In this document: positions 1-10,189 of the stretch, piece by piece
Layout: the number at the start of each line of letters is the position of its first letter
Numbering within the stretch: position 1 is the stretch's first letter
NCBI GenBank assembly: GCA_019096065.1
Contig: JAGUCH010000001.1
Coordinates: 16,616,001-16,680,000 of the forward strand
Source: Paracyclopina nana
Taxonomy: Eukaryota > Arthropoda > Copepoda > Cyclopoida > Cyclopettidae
Direction of reading: 5' to 3'
Length of the DNA: 64,000 nt
Notes under the pieces: model-generated
Database searches by the model: none
Told to the model about the DNA's origin: nothing
What the model saw: the letters and a program-made list of their open reading frames with translations, nothing else
Position numbers and translations under genes: made by a program

Positions 1-37
1 GAGCCTAAAATATTCAGATTTCATTCATCATCTAGCC

Positions 38-2217
38 ATGGCTACAAAAGCTGATAGGGAGACTGAAATGGATGAGCTAGTAGAGTTAGCCAAAATGTAC
101 GGCGTTCCGAAGGAAAAAAATGCGCAACGGCTTCGCGAAATTTGGTTGGAAATCTCAAAAGAGTTCTGTAAAAGAACTGGGCAAGCCATTTCACCAAAAC
201 AACTCTCGAGGAGATATGGTTACAGGTAAAATTTTTGACATTCTTAAGCAATCTTGATTTGATAAAAAATGAAATTTCAGGAAATCGTCTCTGAAATCTA
301 AAAGAAGTAGAGTAAAAGCTAATGAGATTGCAACTGGAGGTGGGCCCAAATCAAAGGAGCAAATGACAATCCATGAGCTTCAGCAATTGTGTGACATGGG
401 AGAGGGTGATTTATCCTTTTCTACACATTGGGATTCGGATGCTTTTCTGAGAGCACCAGGATTGTCAGCATTGGCCAATGAAGGATGTGGGATGATCACA
501 GCTGTCAGCCCTGCCTCAAGCAGAAAGACTAAAAAAAGGCCAAAATTCATAAAGGTGAGAAACCATTAATTACCATGCTCTCAATTATCGTTTTTAGAAT
601 CACTTATGAAATGAAGCATAGTCTTGAGGCAAAAGTAGCAAAAAAATTAAGGCATACTTGCAAGCTATCAAATAATCTTGCCCAAATAAAATCAAACTGA
701 AAAGTTTGTTCATCTTGATTTGGTTTCATAGTTTTTAAGCTAAAATATAAGTGAAAATGAAAAGTCAATCTTAGTAAAAATGGCAAGTCAATAATTAAAA
801 ATTATTTTCATGTGTTGAGTTTGAGTCTTTTTTTGTTCCATTTTTTCTATGATAAATGTAAACAAACATCATGAATTGCAGAATGCGAGCAGTAACAACA
901 AACAAGCCACTGACGATGATGATGGGATTCCTGACTTGAGCAGCTCTGATGAGGAGATAATCGACGAAAGTGCGACTACTGTGACCATAAAAAAGAAGAG
1001 GAAAAAGCATCATGGGGTCGCCACAACAGTTGCAACAATTAGTGCTGCCAGCCTGTCCACCGCTGCTACCTTGACCGTCGTTCCCACCTTGTCCACTGCT
1101 GCAATCTCACCTGCTGCTGCCCCATTGGACCCTGCCGCTCCCACATTGTCCACTTCTGTCTTTGCCTCGTCTGCCGCAGCAACTACCTCGTATGCAGCCG
1201 CCACCTTGTCCGCCGCCATCACTGCTGCCGACCCCGTCACTCCTGCTGCTGCCATCACTCCTGCCACCGCCATCACTCCCGCTGCTGCTGTCACTCCCGC
1301 CACCGCCGTCACTCCCGCCGCCGCCGTCACTCCTGCCACCGCCATCACTCCCGCTGCTAATGTCACTCCCGCCACCGCCGTCACTCCCGCCGCCGCCGTC
1401 ACTCCCGCCGCCGCCGTCACTCCCGCCGCCGCCATCACTACTGCCGCCGCCATCACTACTGCCGCCACCGTCACTCCTGCCGCTGCTGTCACTCCTGCCG
1501 CCGCTGTCACTCCTGCCGCCGTGGTCACTCCTGCCACCGCCTCCACATCCTCTTCCTCCATTGCCACCAACTCGTCCGCTGCTGCCACCTCGTCCACCAG
1601 CGCTACCTCATCCGCCACCTCTGTCTTGGCCTCTACTTCAATTGATGAGGCTGCTTCAAACTCAACTGTTGATGAGAACCCCAGAGCCAGGATTGTTCCT
1701 CTTAGGGCAAGAATAAGGACAGCTGAAGTAATTCGTGAAGAGTCCATAAATGATTATTTGTTGAGGAGATCAAAATATGAGGAGGAGAATAGCCAAGCTG
1801 AACATCTCGTCAGGCTAAAGATTTTAAATGCTGAATTGGAAGCAGCCTGTTTCGGTAGAGACTTGAAAAAACAGGAGTTGGAGAATAATGCTAGGCAAAA
1901 CGACCGAGATGAACAACTTTTTCAACTGAGGCTGGAGCAGGAGAAGCAGTTATTTGCAATGAGGATGAATTGTAGTTCCATGCCCCCCTCCTCAAGGTCT
2001 GAGAGAAGTGATAAGAGTGACAATCTCTCACGTAGTGGTAGTTCTGCTACTGTAAGGAGGTTAAACTCAGCCATTTTGTCCGACATCAACTTCTATAATG
2101 GTAAGACATCTTATAAACCTGAATTGGGCAATTATCCGAGTACTTACATATTTTTCTTTATTTATTTTAGGCGTGATATCCGATGAAGTTTTTGACAGCA
2201 ATGGCAGTCATATTTAA
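38..2217 (+). CDS. Myb/SANT-like accessory protein of a Harbinger transposon
   Basis: Four exons can be joined: 38-225, 281-554, 882-2100 and 2171-2217, with GT-AG borders and consistent phase, giving about 575 residues. The N-terminus (residues 10-65) has the spacing of a Myb/SANT-like or trihelix domain, including LREIWLEISKEF and the SPKQLSRRY helix. In Harbinger elements such a protein binds the transposon ends and helps the transposase enter the nucleus (family knowledge). The middle (roughly residues 200-400) is an Ala/Thr/Pro low-complexity tract, preceded by an acidic patch and KKKRKKHH, a possible nuclear signal. The C-terminal part is charged and helical (HLVRLKILNAELEAA, QLRLEQEKQLFAMRM) and probably forms a coiled coil. 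The low-complexity insert is odd for this family. An alternative reading is a host gene of the same fold, but the transposase next door makes the transposon origin more likely. Confidence 0.72.
1213..1537 (+). repeat. 18-bp coding minisatellite, Ala/Thr/Pro repeats
   Basis: An imperfect GC-rich repeat of about 18 bp encodes hexapeptides of the type TPAAAV, TPATAI and AITPAA inside the Myb-like gene. It is much richer in GC than the flanks and leaves all three forward frames and the antisense strand open, which explains the long shadow reading frames here. Confidence 0.85.
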
Positions 2218-2689
2218 GCAATAGACATCGTAGTACTTATTTTAATGGAAAAGATACCTTTCCGATGATTGTACCATTATTTTTTAAATGAAATTAAATA
2301 CATTTCACTCTATGCCAAAACTTTATTGTTACGTATGTTTGCAAAAACAGCACTTTAGATAGGAAAGAGGACTTTAAAATAATCTTTAATTGTACTCAAT
2401 TTTGCTGATTAAGTCTGTGCCTATAGTTGTATGGAAAATACAATAGCACTTTTTTATTGCAAAATTCTCCAAACGAAAAAAAACAACAGCCAAGGATTGT
2501 TGAAAACAAGAAAAGTGCTTAGTCTACGCTGCTTTTTAAGAATTAATTGACTTCTTCAAGTTGATTATGAGGCATAGGAGATAATCCAAGTTTTTTAATA
2601 CTTTCCACTTTTATAATTGCCTATTTTTATGCTTAGTAGACGATAAACACAGACTGCATTATTGAATTGCCATGAAAATATTTTGTATT

Positions 2690-3834
2690 TTAAGTAAAAT
2701 GACGACGTATAATGAGGTTTCGGACAAACTTATTTTCATCAGCCATCACATCCTCCGCAGCTATAGATAGCTCAGAACGAGCTACCAGCTCATCATATCT
2801 CATTTGCAGCTCTTCATTCAGATCATTTGACTCTTGTAAATCGATTGCAATATTGTGAAGAACTGCACTGGCATAAACAGTAGCTTGAGAATTCTCTATC
2901 TTTTCTTTCCTGAGACCATAGAGCATTGCTGGAAAACGACCCTTCCAGAGACCAAAAGCATTTTCAACTTTGACCCTGGGCCTTCTTAGTGCATCATTAA
3001 AGGATCTCTGAGCTTCATTTTGGACGCGATCATCTCTGATTGGCACAAGCAGGGACTTCTGGTTTTGGAACCCCTCATCACCAATGAGGAACATAGGGAA
3101 TTTCGGATTAAATTGTGACTCAAGCATGGCTTTTAAGTTGGACTCATTGTAAATGCGAGAGTCATGACAGGATCCTGGATGCTTGCATACTATCCATCTG
3201 AATTTGAGTTTGTCATCAACAACAGCACAGCAGTTCCAAGCATAATAGCCCTTGTGATTGTAGAACTTAGACTGTAAAACCTTGTCCACAAACTTGGGCT
3301 TAGATATCCTGATTTGAGAGCCATCAATTACACCAATGATTCCAGGGAATTCATAGTCATCATAAAAGCGAGCAGAAATGCATTTTTGCTCAGACAAGTC
3401 TGGGAAGGTCACATATGTTTTCATCTCATGAGCAATAGCCTGGGCCACATTATTTACCACCCTCTCTATGGTTGCCACACTCAATTGAATAAACACCATA
3501 GCAGACACTGTTCTATAAAATCCATTGGATCTCAAGTAGCACAAAAACGTAGCAAGTCGTAGTAATGGGGAACTTGAACATCTCTTCTCTTTTTAGACAA
3601 CAGTTTGGGTCCAAATAAGTTCAAGACATGGCAAAAGCCTTCTTTAGTGAAGCCAAGATGACCTTTGAACTCGCGATCAGAATAGCGTTCAAGAGGGTTC
3701 TGCTGATCTCTAATCGAGCGTCGGGGCAAAGCAGTGGCAGTGACACTTTCACTAATTGTTTGATCAATGTCCTCCAAATCAGCCTCTAGAACTTCAAAAT
3801 TGTCCAAATCGTCCAAAAAATTTAGGTCGAACAT
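2690..3834 (-). CDS. PIF/Harbinger (HARBI1-type) DDE transposase, one apparent frameshift
   Basis: The reading runs from an ATG at 3834 to a stop at 2690. Residues typical of DDE_Tnp_4 are present: GVIDGSQIRI (first Asp), PGSCHDSRIY (second Asp) and RVKVENAFGLWKGRFP (Glu). An acidic N-terminal segment precedes a helix-turn-helix-like part (VATIERVVNNVAQAIAHEM). It would cut and rejoin transposon ends in the nucleus. The first 100 residues and the remaining 280 lie in different frames that meet at about 3532-3545, near YYDLLRFCAT and NGFYRTVS. No intron border fits there, so a frameshift or a base-calling error is likely. Otherwise the length (about 380 residues) and all three catalytic acids match a functional family member. 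Confidence 0.88.
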
Positions 3835-4138
3835 GCTGTGAACAACTATGGCTACCTTTATGTTTGTCCTAGCTCAGTCAAGCTACTAAGTGTTACTAAA
3901 AACAAAGTTTAACCTTACCAATTGGTTTGGTTTACCAAAATTTGGTCAACTTACCAAATAAATTCGTAAGGGACTTGCCTTACATACCTAGTAAAGTAGG
4001 TAGGCAACATAGCCTTACTACACAAATCATTGAATATGAGAACGCCCTTATGCCATGGAAGGCATTTTTCTGACAGAAAAAATAGAATTCTGTGGAAATA
4101 TGGAATTTCTTGACTTTCATGAAACCTGCTCAAAATGG
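3835..4138. other. AT-rich flank of the Harbinger element, no gene
   Basis: Short repeated words built on TTACCAA occur at 3915-3960. This could include the right transposon end, but no matching left end is visible in the window. No convincing coding sequence was seen. Confidence 0.4.
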
Positions 4139-4243
<105 letters not shown>

Positions 4244-4313
4244 CATGAGAGGTGTATGACTATAATTTATGCAAAATGTTACTTTTATTATTTGTACTTT
4301 TACAAGCACTATA

Positions 4314-4462
4314 TGCTCTGTTCATCTACAACTCCTTGAGGAATCGGAAGGCGAAATTCCTTTGCGCATAGGAGTTCTCAGTACATAAACTAGCTGCGTA
4401 GAGTTGTCATTATGGATGGATTTGTCGTAATGCATTCCTTAAGGAACGGTAGATGAACAGTT
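4314..4462. mobile_element. Foldback element, about 150 bp
   Basis: The left arm (4314-4343, containing CTGTTCATCTAC and CTCCTTGAGGAAT) is matched in inverted orientation at 4434-4462 (ATTCCTTAAGGAACGGTAGA, then TGAACAG). The arms are about 28 bp with a few mismatches and there is no coding capacity, as expected for a small non-autonomous foldback/MITE. Confidence 0.65.
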
Positions 4463-4489
4463 TATAAGAGCTCCTTCTTTTCCATTTAG

Positions 4490-4716
4490 GCCCTGTTCAC
4501 CTGCAATATTATCAGCAAAATAACGCGCGATATATTATGCTGATATTTGCAAATATCCGGTATTTGTAAAATCATTTTTCATAATTTGACTTCGGAATCG
4601 ATCTATTGGTACCAAAAGCCATCCTGCACCAGAAGTAAAATTCTCAGTTTCTCAGTATTTCTCTGCAATATTTTGCCAAAATAACGGCTATAATAAGCAG
4701 ATCAACAGGCCCTTAG
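4490..4716. mobile_element. Foldback/MITE-like element with a partial second copy at 5185-5275
   Basis: Both ends carry the same inverted word (GGCCCTGTTCACCTGC on the left, GGGCCTGTTGATCTGC on the reverse strand at the right), followed by matching CAAAATAACG blocks. The internal stretch TTATGCTGATATTTGC recurs at 5207-5222 after GGTTCACCTAC, so a second, incomplete copy lies at about 5185-5275. Between the copies (4717-5184) no gene was recognised. Confidence 0.6.
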
Positions 4717-5304
4717 TTCCCCTTAATAAGCCATTGGAGGGACAAACTTTTTCGCTAGATGGCGCTTTTAGGGCAAGTATATTTGGAAAAACTGTCGCGC
4801 GCGAAACTTGTCACGTGATCACGACCGGCAATTTGATTGGCTGATCAGTGGAGCCAGGTTAGAAAAAATTGGTTTCAGCAATGAAAAGCTTGGAAATTTC
4901 TGTGAGTTGCATATGGTTTTATGGCTTGAAAGGGTGCCATTTTATCCGTAGATTATGTCATATTAATAAAGTTTTTAGAATTAGTGCACCAAAAGCCAAA
5001 AAATAGCCCATTAGTGGTCGCCTATGTAGTGTAGCCATGTCAAATGTACTGGGCAAAGTTGCCTGGCTAGATGGCGCTATGAATCTAGCGACTTTACGCC
5101 TTTGGCTTATTACAAAAAAGTTATGTTAATATTTTGGTTTTTTGTCAGAAGCGCTATTTTATTTGGCACTTGCTACACACACTAGGCCTGGTTCACCTAC
5201 GATATTATGCTGATATTTGCAAATATCAGGTACTTCCAAAACCATTTTGTAGATTTTTTCTTCGGATTCGGATGGTGCCAACAGCCACAAACGCATAAAG
5301 AATA

Positions 5305-5790
5305 GGGAACCGTAAATCGTACCATATTTATCCTACCGGCAAGCTCATAAGATTTCAGACGGCTGATTGCTGACTTCGTAGCGCCGTCTGAATGAGCAAA
5401 ATGCCTTATTTTCTTGATTATTTTTCGTAAGGTATAATTTTTACAAGCTTAAGTAGTGTCTAAGATTCAAAATGACCAATTATATTTACATCTCACTATA
5501 TTTAGAGAGCTATCTTTCCTGAAATTCCATCTTTTCCTCAAATTACAGGCTGGCCTTTGGGCTGGCTTACGGGCAAGCTAGAACACTAATTAAAAGTGTA
5601 TCCAGATTGACCCATTATATTAAAGTGGCGTTTTTGTACGAGGGAGCTGGCTCTTTTTGACTTTTTAATATAGTTCACATCTGGCAGTTCATTTGTTAAA
5701 CGTGTCAACTACGCGCGCGCACTGATGACGTCAAGCCGTCTGAACTCAGTGCCATCTAGTGCAGTCAGCTTGACTTCGGGTTCCTATAGT
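5305..5790 (+). mobile_element. MITE copy 1, starts GGAACCGTAAA and ends CTTCGGGTTCC
   Basis: This 0.48-kb segment begins with GGGAACCGTAAATCGTACCA and ends with TTCGGGTTCC, so its termini are inverted versions of each other. Much of it is found again in reverse orientation at about 6780-7180, including the blocks around GGGCTGGCTTACGGGC, GAGCTGGCTCTTTTT, CGTGTCAACTA and GATGACGTCA. The two segments look like diverged copies of one non-autonomous element in opposite orientation. No reading frame. Confidence 0.6.
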
Positions 5791-6088
5791 AATAGGGCTA
5801 ACGGCGTAAAACCACAATATCATCTGAATCAACTGTGATTTTCATAAAGATAAGTCAGTGTAATTATAGAAATAGATGAAGATTTAAGACTTATCCAAAA
5901 AATAAGATTTTAGTAAAAAGTCACTATATTTCAATTTTGGTTATTATAAACGGCTTTGACATCATACGCATACAATCTCTATCTCACACCCCTTCTAAAT
6001 GTTAAAAATGTAAGTTTCAGCCTGAATTTGAAATGAAATGTAGCAAGTGAGTTATGTTATTGGCAGGAGTTATTGAAGCAAAATGTAA

Positions 6089-6238
6089 CAATACTGTCCT
6101 GATGACGAGTCCATATAGGGTTTTTCGCTCATGAGTAGTCAAATGAAAGATCACCGAGTGGCGAAGCCACGAGTGATCTGGAATTTTACTACGAATGAGC
6201 GAAAAACCCTATATGGACGAGTCATCAGGACAGTATTG
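6089..6238. mobile_element. 150-bp near-perfect hairpin element
   Basis: The 44-bp arms (CAATACTGTCCTGATGACGA onward, and its inverse ending CATCAGGACAGTATTG) differ at only two adjacent positions. A second smaller palindrome lies inside (GATCACCGAGTGGC / GCCACGAGTGATC). The whole segment can fold into one long stem. It lies between the two inverted MITE copies at 5.3 and 7.2 kb and has no coding capacity. Confidence 0.75.
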
Positions 6239-6511
6239 ACATTTTTGTCAGCTTCGTGAGGGTTAAAAGTCCCAATAGTACTTTTAAATGCAAAAAATTG
6301 AGTGATTTATCAATTAAATTGGCCTTAAAAAAGATAGCTCATTTGCAGGTAAAACTTTGCGGTCAATCGCGCGCGCGCATTATAATGAGGTTAGCAACAC
6401 AAGAGCTCAGCAGTCATCAGTCACTGCTAAATGCGGTGTCATTTCAATAGATGGCGCTTTTTCATGCATTTTTAAATCACATAGCAGAGAAGGTTTTTAG
6501 ATGTGCTCTGG

Positions 6512-6576
6512 TGGCATAGTGGTAGTGTGCAGGCCTTTCACTCAGCAGACCCAGGTTCGAATCCCGGTGTTGTCTT
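6512..6576 (+). repeat. Degenerate tRNA-Glu-like sequence (SINE head or pseudo-tRNA)
   Basis: An A box (TGGCATAGTGGTAGTGTGC, 6512-6530), a CTTTCAC loop with a TTC anticodon, and a B box (GGTTCGAATC, 6554-6563) occur at tRNA spacing, followed by a T run that could stop RNA polymerase III. The anticodon and acceptor stems do not pair, so this is not a working tRNA gene. Confidence 0.6.
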
Positions 6577-6779
6577 TTTTTAAATTGAAGAAGAACTCTC
6601 AAGTCGCCAACCATACAATAATGAATATTATTTCTTCACATGTGATGAAAAAAAGATCATTATTGTACGGTAGATGCGAGCGCACGCCTAATCTCAGCAA
6701 AATACAAGGATTTTCGCTTCACTGCCGTATGTAGTGAACCCACCGCCAAGTTGACAAAAATGTCTTATTTGAAGATGTA

Positions 6780-7180
6780 ATAGAGGAGAGCCATCTTTTG
6801 ACAGCTTTCGGAACGAAGAATGACGCCAGTTTGAAACTGATCTGCCAATAGAGAAGTGAATCGGCCACTTTCGCTGCTTATGGAAGTCTGCTCAGTGAAC
6901 GTGACGTCACGAACGCGTGAGCATAGTTGACCCGTGCTGCAAAAATGATTCAAGTTGTTGGAAAAAGAGCCAACTTTTCATAATATTGCGCCAGCCCATA
7001 AGCCAGATTGAATTTTACAAAAAAAACAATTCACTGGCAAAATGTGGCTCGAAATATGGACAAATGTACATGTTACTCTTGGCAAAATCCCACCTTGTGG
7101 AAAAAATAATGATTTATTAGACCTCCAAAATGCTATCTTATTCGCTGGTACGATATATATGGACTAGTTTACGGGTTCCA
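6780..7180 (-). mobile_element. MITE copy 2, inverted and diverged relative to 5305-5790
   Basis: Read on the minus strand from about 7180, this segment starts GGAACCCGTAAACTAGTCC and follows the order of blocks in the copy at 5.3 kb, including GGCTTATGGGCTGGCGC, GTTGGCTCTTTTT, GGGTCAACTATGC and GTGACGTCAC. Similarity fades towards 6780, so that border is approximate. Confidence 0.55.
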
Positions 7181-7272
7181 ATAGAAGTGAACAATCAGCT
7201 TTCAAAACTTCTTTTATTTCATGCAACTTATTGATTGTGGGAAAACTCAGAAATTAAAGGATTTATCCTTTT

Positions 7273-7807
7273 TTAAACACAGGTGGAATTAGCCCAATTG
7301 ACACCGAAGTTTTGCTCTTCACTCGAGTCCATTTTGAGCTCGCAGGCCAGAGTCAAAGTTAGATCAGTTGATGAAACCACAGTTCCTCTGTTCATGCATT
7401 GTCCACATCCAGCCACAGTCACCTAACAAATAAGATTAAGAAAATAAAATAATTCATCAAAAAATTTCAAATTGCATGATTTTTCATTTGTAAAGATTCC
7501 CATAAATAAAGGTAGCATTAAAACTATTGTCCACTTCATATTAAGCGAAAATATTTACGTCGTTTCCATCGTTGGCATCACAAGGATTGGAGTAATGTTG
7601 TTGTTGCCTTGGATTGAATTCAGTTCCACAAGCTACAGGAACGAACATGAACCTGGTTCCAGAAGTGCAAGCAGCTGAGGCTTCAGAGCACAACCTGGCA
7701 ACTTCTTTTTGGCCTCTTCCATGGCCTCCACCATGGCCTTTGCCACCTCCATGAGCCTCTGAAATGGCCAAGACCACAAGGAAAAAGGCAACTGAAGCAG
7801 ATTTCAT
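7273..7807 (-). CDS. Small secreted Kazal-like protein with His/Gly-rich N-terminus
   Basis: Two exons, 7559-7807 and 7273-7422, join in frame (GAC|GTAAAT donor, TTGTTAG acceptor) to encode 132 residues. A signal peptide (MKSASVAFFLVVLAISEA) is followed by a His/Gly stretch (HGGGKGHGGGHGRG) and a cysteine-rich part. The segment PVACGTEFNP, then HYSNPCDA, and a later Cys in VAGCGQC follow the spacing of a Kazal domain (CGT..Y.N.C), which in arthropods inhibits serine proteases in haemolymph, gut or secretions. The remaining sequence after the intron (TLTLACELKMDSS to STCV) is not typical. The Kazal assignment is inference from spacing, and the inhibitory target is unknown. A TATA box and TCAGT initiator lie directly upstream. 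Confidence 0.72.
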
Positions 7808-7827
7808 TCTGGCTACTTTGAATAGTC

Positions 7828-7863
7828 GACTGAATGAAGCTCATGTTCACAACAGTTTTTATA
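7828..7863 (-). promoter_or_regulatory. TATA box and arthropod initiator of the Kazal-like gene
   Basis: On the minus strand TATAAAAA (7856-7863) is followed about 30 bp downstream by TTCAGTC (7828-7834), a good arthropod initiator. The predicted start site leaves a 5' leader of about 25 bases before the ATG at 7807. Confidence 0.65.
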
Positions 7864-7866
7864 TAC

Positions 7867-8344
7867 TTTTCAGAACTCAGGTACGAATTTCCCACTTGGA
7901 AAAAATGCTATAATTCCGTTTTTTCCGAGGTTGGCCTGAATTATTTTATTTGGTCGGGTTGCATGCATGAAAATGTAGGCCTTATGTGCTAAAACGAGTG
8001 ACACAAAAGTGTGACTTTATGAGTTTGGGTCATATTTTTGGAAAAGCTAGTTGAACTCCCCTGTAGCATCAAAAAGAGTCCTTTGTTGCTCAATAAATTG
8101 AGGCAATTCATCAATACTTTGAATTTTGCTGCTATTCATCAGCACGATCAGGGAAAAAATTGTTCCGAGAAATCATCATGAATGCAGCTAAAACTCATTT
8201 AAATAACATTTACGTTGTTTTATTGGGAATCGGGGAGTTCACTAGGACATAGATCACTAGGGCTTATAATTCGTAAGAGTGATCAAGAAAAATGGTAAAC
8301 AAATGTCCAAAAATCTCTCAAATTTCATACATCGACAACAATAG
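7867..8344. other. Intergenic, nothing recognised
   Basis: AT-rich sequence between the Kazal-like gene promoter and the 0.8-kb MITE. No coding sequence or repeat structure stood out. Confidence 0.4.
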
Positions 8345-9144
8345 TGGCCCGGTCCTTCGCAGGTTTTCTCATCATTAGCTGGTGACGGGTATTTAAATAC
8401 CCTATGTAGTATAAAGGTACTTAAATAGCAGCTACTTAAATACTTTTTTACTACATAGGGTATTTAAATACCCGTCACCAGCTAATGCACAGTGGGCCAC
8501 GGAGACCCTTATTTCTCCATTTCAGCTAAATTATGAAATCCAGTTTCAAACACTTTTTTATCTTATAATAGTTCCTATGGGTTCTTGGTGATCAGAAATG
8601 GCCATTTAAAAGGCTCTAAATTCAATTCAATTTGTGAAATGAAGATCATTTTTGAGAAGCAACCCGAATTTGCTAAAAAAATCTAAGAAAAAAGAAATGT
8701 CAAAAAGTGGCTACAAGCTTCTACTGTTCCATTAGAACTATAATCTTTTTTTGGTTGAAGCCTTTAATTAGAGTTAGTTTAAGTATTTTAGGCCTCAAGA
8801 GCACAGGATTTCATTTAAAATAAGTGTCAAAATTGACCCAAAAAGATGACTCTTCTATTTGCATGTAAAACTAAACCAAATATTAGCAGAACTTTTTATG
8901 TCCAAGGTTGTCCAACCTATAACACTGTCAAATTAGAGAAAAAGTAATATGAACAGGGTTGGATTGCAAAAAAAGTGCGTGGATGTGCGTAAGACTTTGC
9001 TAGAAAGAGTTAAAAGTTCGAGTTTTACAGTCATTTAGGGGCTTTGCTAATGCACTGCCGATTTGACGAAAAATCAGAAATGGAGGAAAATGCTTCAACG
9101 GGACCCACTGTGTAATGATGAGAAAACCTGCTTAGGACCGGGCC
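8345..9144. mobile_element. 0.8-kb MITE with about 33-bp terminal inverted repeats
   Basis: The left end reads TGGCCCGGTCCTTCGCAGG and the right end, on the minus strand, TGGCCCGGTCCTAAGCAGG; both continue with TTTTCTCATCATTA and CACAGTGGG. The interior has no long reading frame. The left repeat is interrupted by a separate 105-bp element. The target-site duplication could not be fixed by eye. Confidence 0.8.
8378..8482. mobile_element. 105-bp foldback inserted inside the left MITE repeat, TA duplication
   Basis: The arms GCTGGTGACGGGTATTTAAA and its inverse (TTTAAATACCCGTCACCAGC) flank a short loop, with TA on both sides (8376-8377 and 8483-8484). Comparing with the intact right repeat of the host MITE shows the interrupted word CATCATTA..CACAGTGGG, so insertion after the host element is clear. 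TA duplication is typical of Tc1/mariner-type non-autonomous elements. Confidence 0.8.
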
Positions 9145-10189
9145 AATAATATGAAAATGCAAAATAATAGAACGTTCATATTTGTGATAGCGCAGTTTTG
9201 AACTGATTGAAGCAGCTTTAAAAATTGTATAGTTTTTTTTTTGCTCAAAATCACAATGCTGTCATAGCAAACCGAAATGGTATAAGCAATAATCGTCCTA
9301 CTCAAATGTGGAAAACTTTGGCTTGCTTTCGTTTAGTTGGAATGGAGCTCCTATATTTTACTTGGTTGCAAGCTCCATCTCTGAATTCCCTAGTAAACCT
9401 TTACTGAAGCGTCAGGTATGATTTTGCAACCAAGCACAAAAGCTGCCCTTCCAGTAATGCTATCAGTAGCTTATTAAGGCTTGGGGTAAAAGCAAGCTAA
9501 GGGTTAATTTACTTCCATTATTTTTTTATAAGCTCATCATGAATTCATTTTGATGTCCACCTGCGAATATCCAGGGAAAATAAGCAAATATCCCATTGAA
9601 GAAAGCAATTATACCATTTTTTCCATTTGTTTTTTGTGGAGTTTCATTTTTTTGGGGGAAAGTCATATTAGAACAAACATGTTCTTATAGCTCAATAATT
9701 TTAATCAAAATATTCTTTTTAATTCAGACACCCAAAATAACAATGGTCGTATCTTGATCTATTGCACATTTTTGGTTATTATTGTGACGAGGTTGCGGCG
9801 TATTCATATCGACATGTTGCGTTTCTTCAAACAAATGTGAACTTAACTTGGTCATTCTTATCGCGAGCGGTGACTTCCATAAAATTCAATTTTAATAGGT
9901 AAGAATGAGTCAGGCTTGAATCATTTTTACTGTGACCTTATCTGGAATCTTTCCATAAGAGAAATTCTTTTTGCTGTTATCAGTGTTATCATTGCAGGCG
10001 AAGAGTCACCTGATAATAATCACGCGCGAGCTGAATAAACGCTCACTTCTTCTGATTATGTCAGCCAACAATTAACAGCTCTAAGGTGGGAGGGAGAACA
10101 ATTAAAATAAAGTAAAGCATGCTCGATTATTAGCACTTTCAAGCCCCATGTTTCAACACAAATGGGGCTCTTTTCAAATTACAGCCATC
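9145..10189. other. Intergenic, no gene recognised
   Basis: AT-rich sequence upstream of the lipase gene. Short open frames here show no domain or splice context. No clear TATA box for the lipase gene was found. Confidence 0.4.

Larger units (their letters stand above)
1..3834. mobile_element. PIF/Harbinger DNA transposon, left end outside the window
   Basis: Two convergent genes form the usual Harbinger pair: a Myb/SANT-like DNA-binding protein on the plus strand (38-2217) and a DDE transposase on the minus strand (2690-3834). The 470 bp between their stop codons is AT-rich and shows no gene. No confident terminal inverted repeat or 3-bp target duplication was found: the left end is probably cut off by the window, and the right end lies somewhere after 3834, where an AT-rich stretch with repeated TTACCAA words runs to about 4010. 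The element looks fairly recent, because the Myb-like reading frame is intact, but the transposase shows one apparent frameshift. Confidence 0.8.

Noticed and set aside
1010-1747. Long antisense Ala/Val frame and a Pro/Ser-rich plus frame
   Set aside because: Both are shadows of the GC-rich 18-bp repeat in the Myb-like gene.
6095-6125. CTGATGA core resembling a hammerhead ribozyme
   Set aside because: The following stem and the GAAA box are not at the required places; the word is part of a 44-bp palindrome arm.
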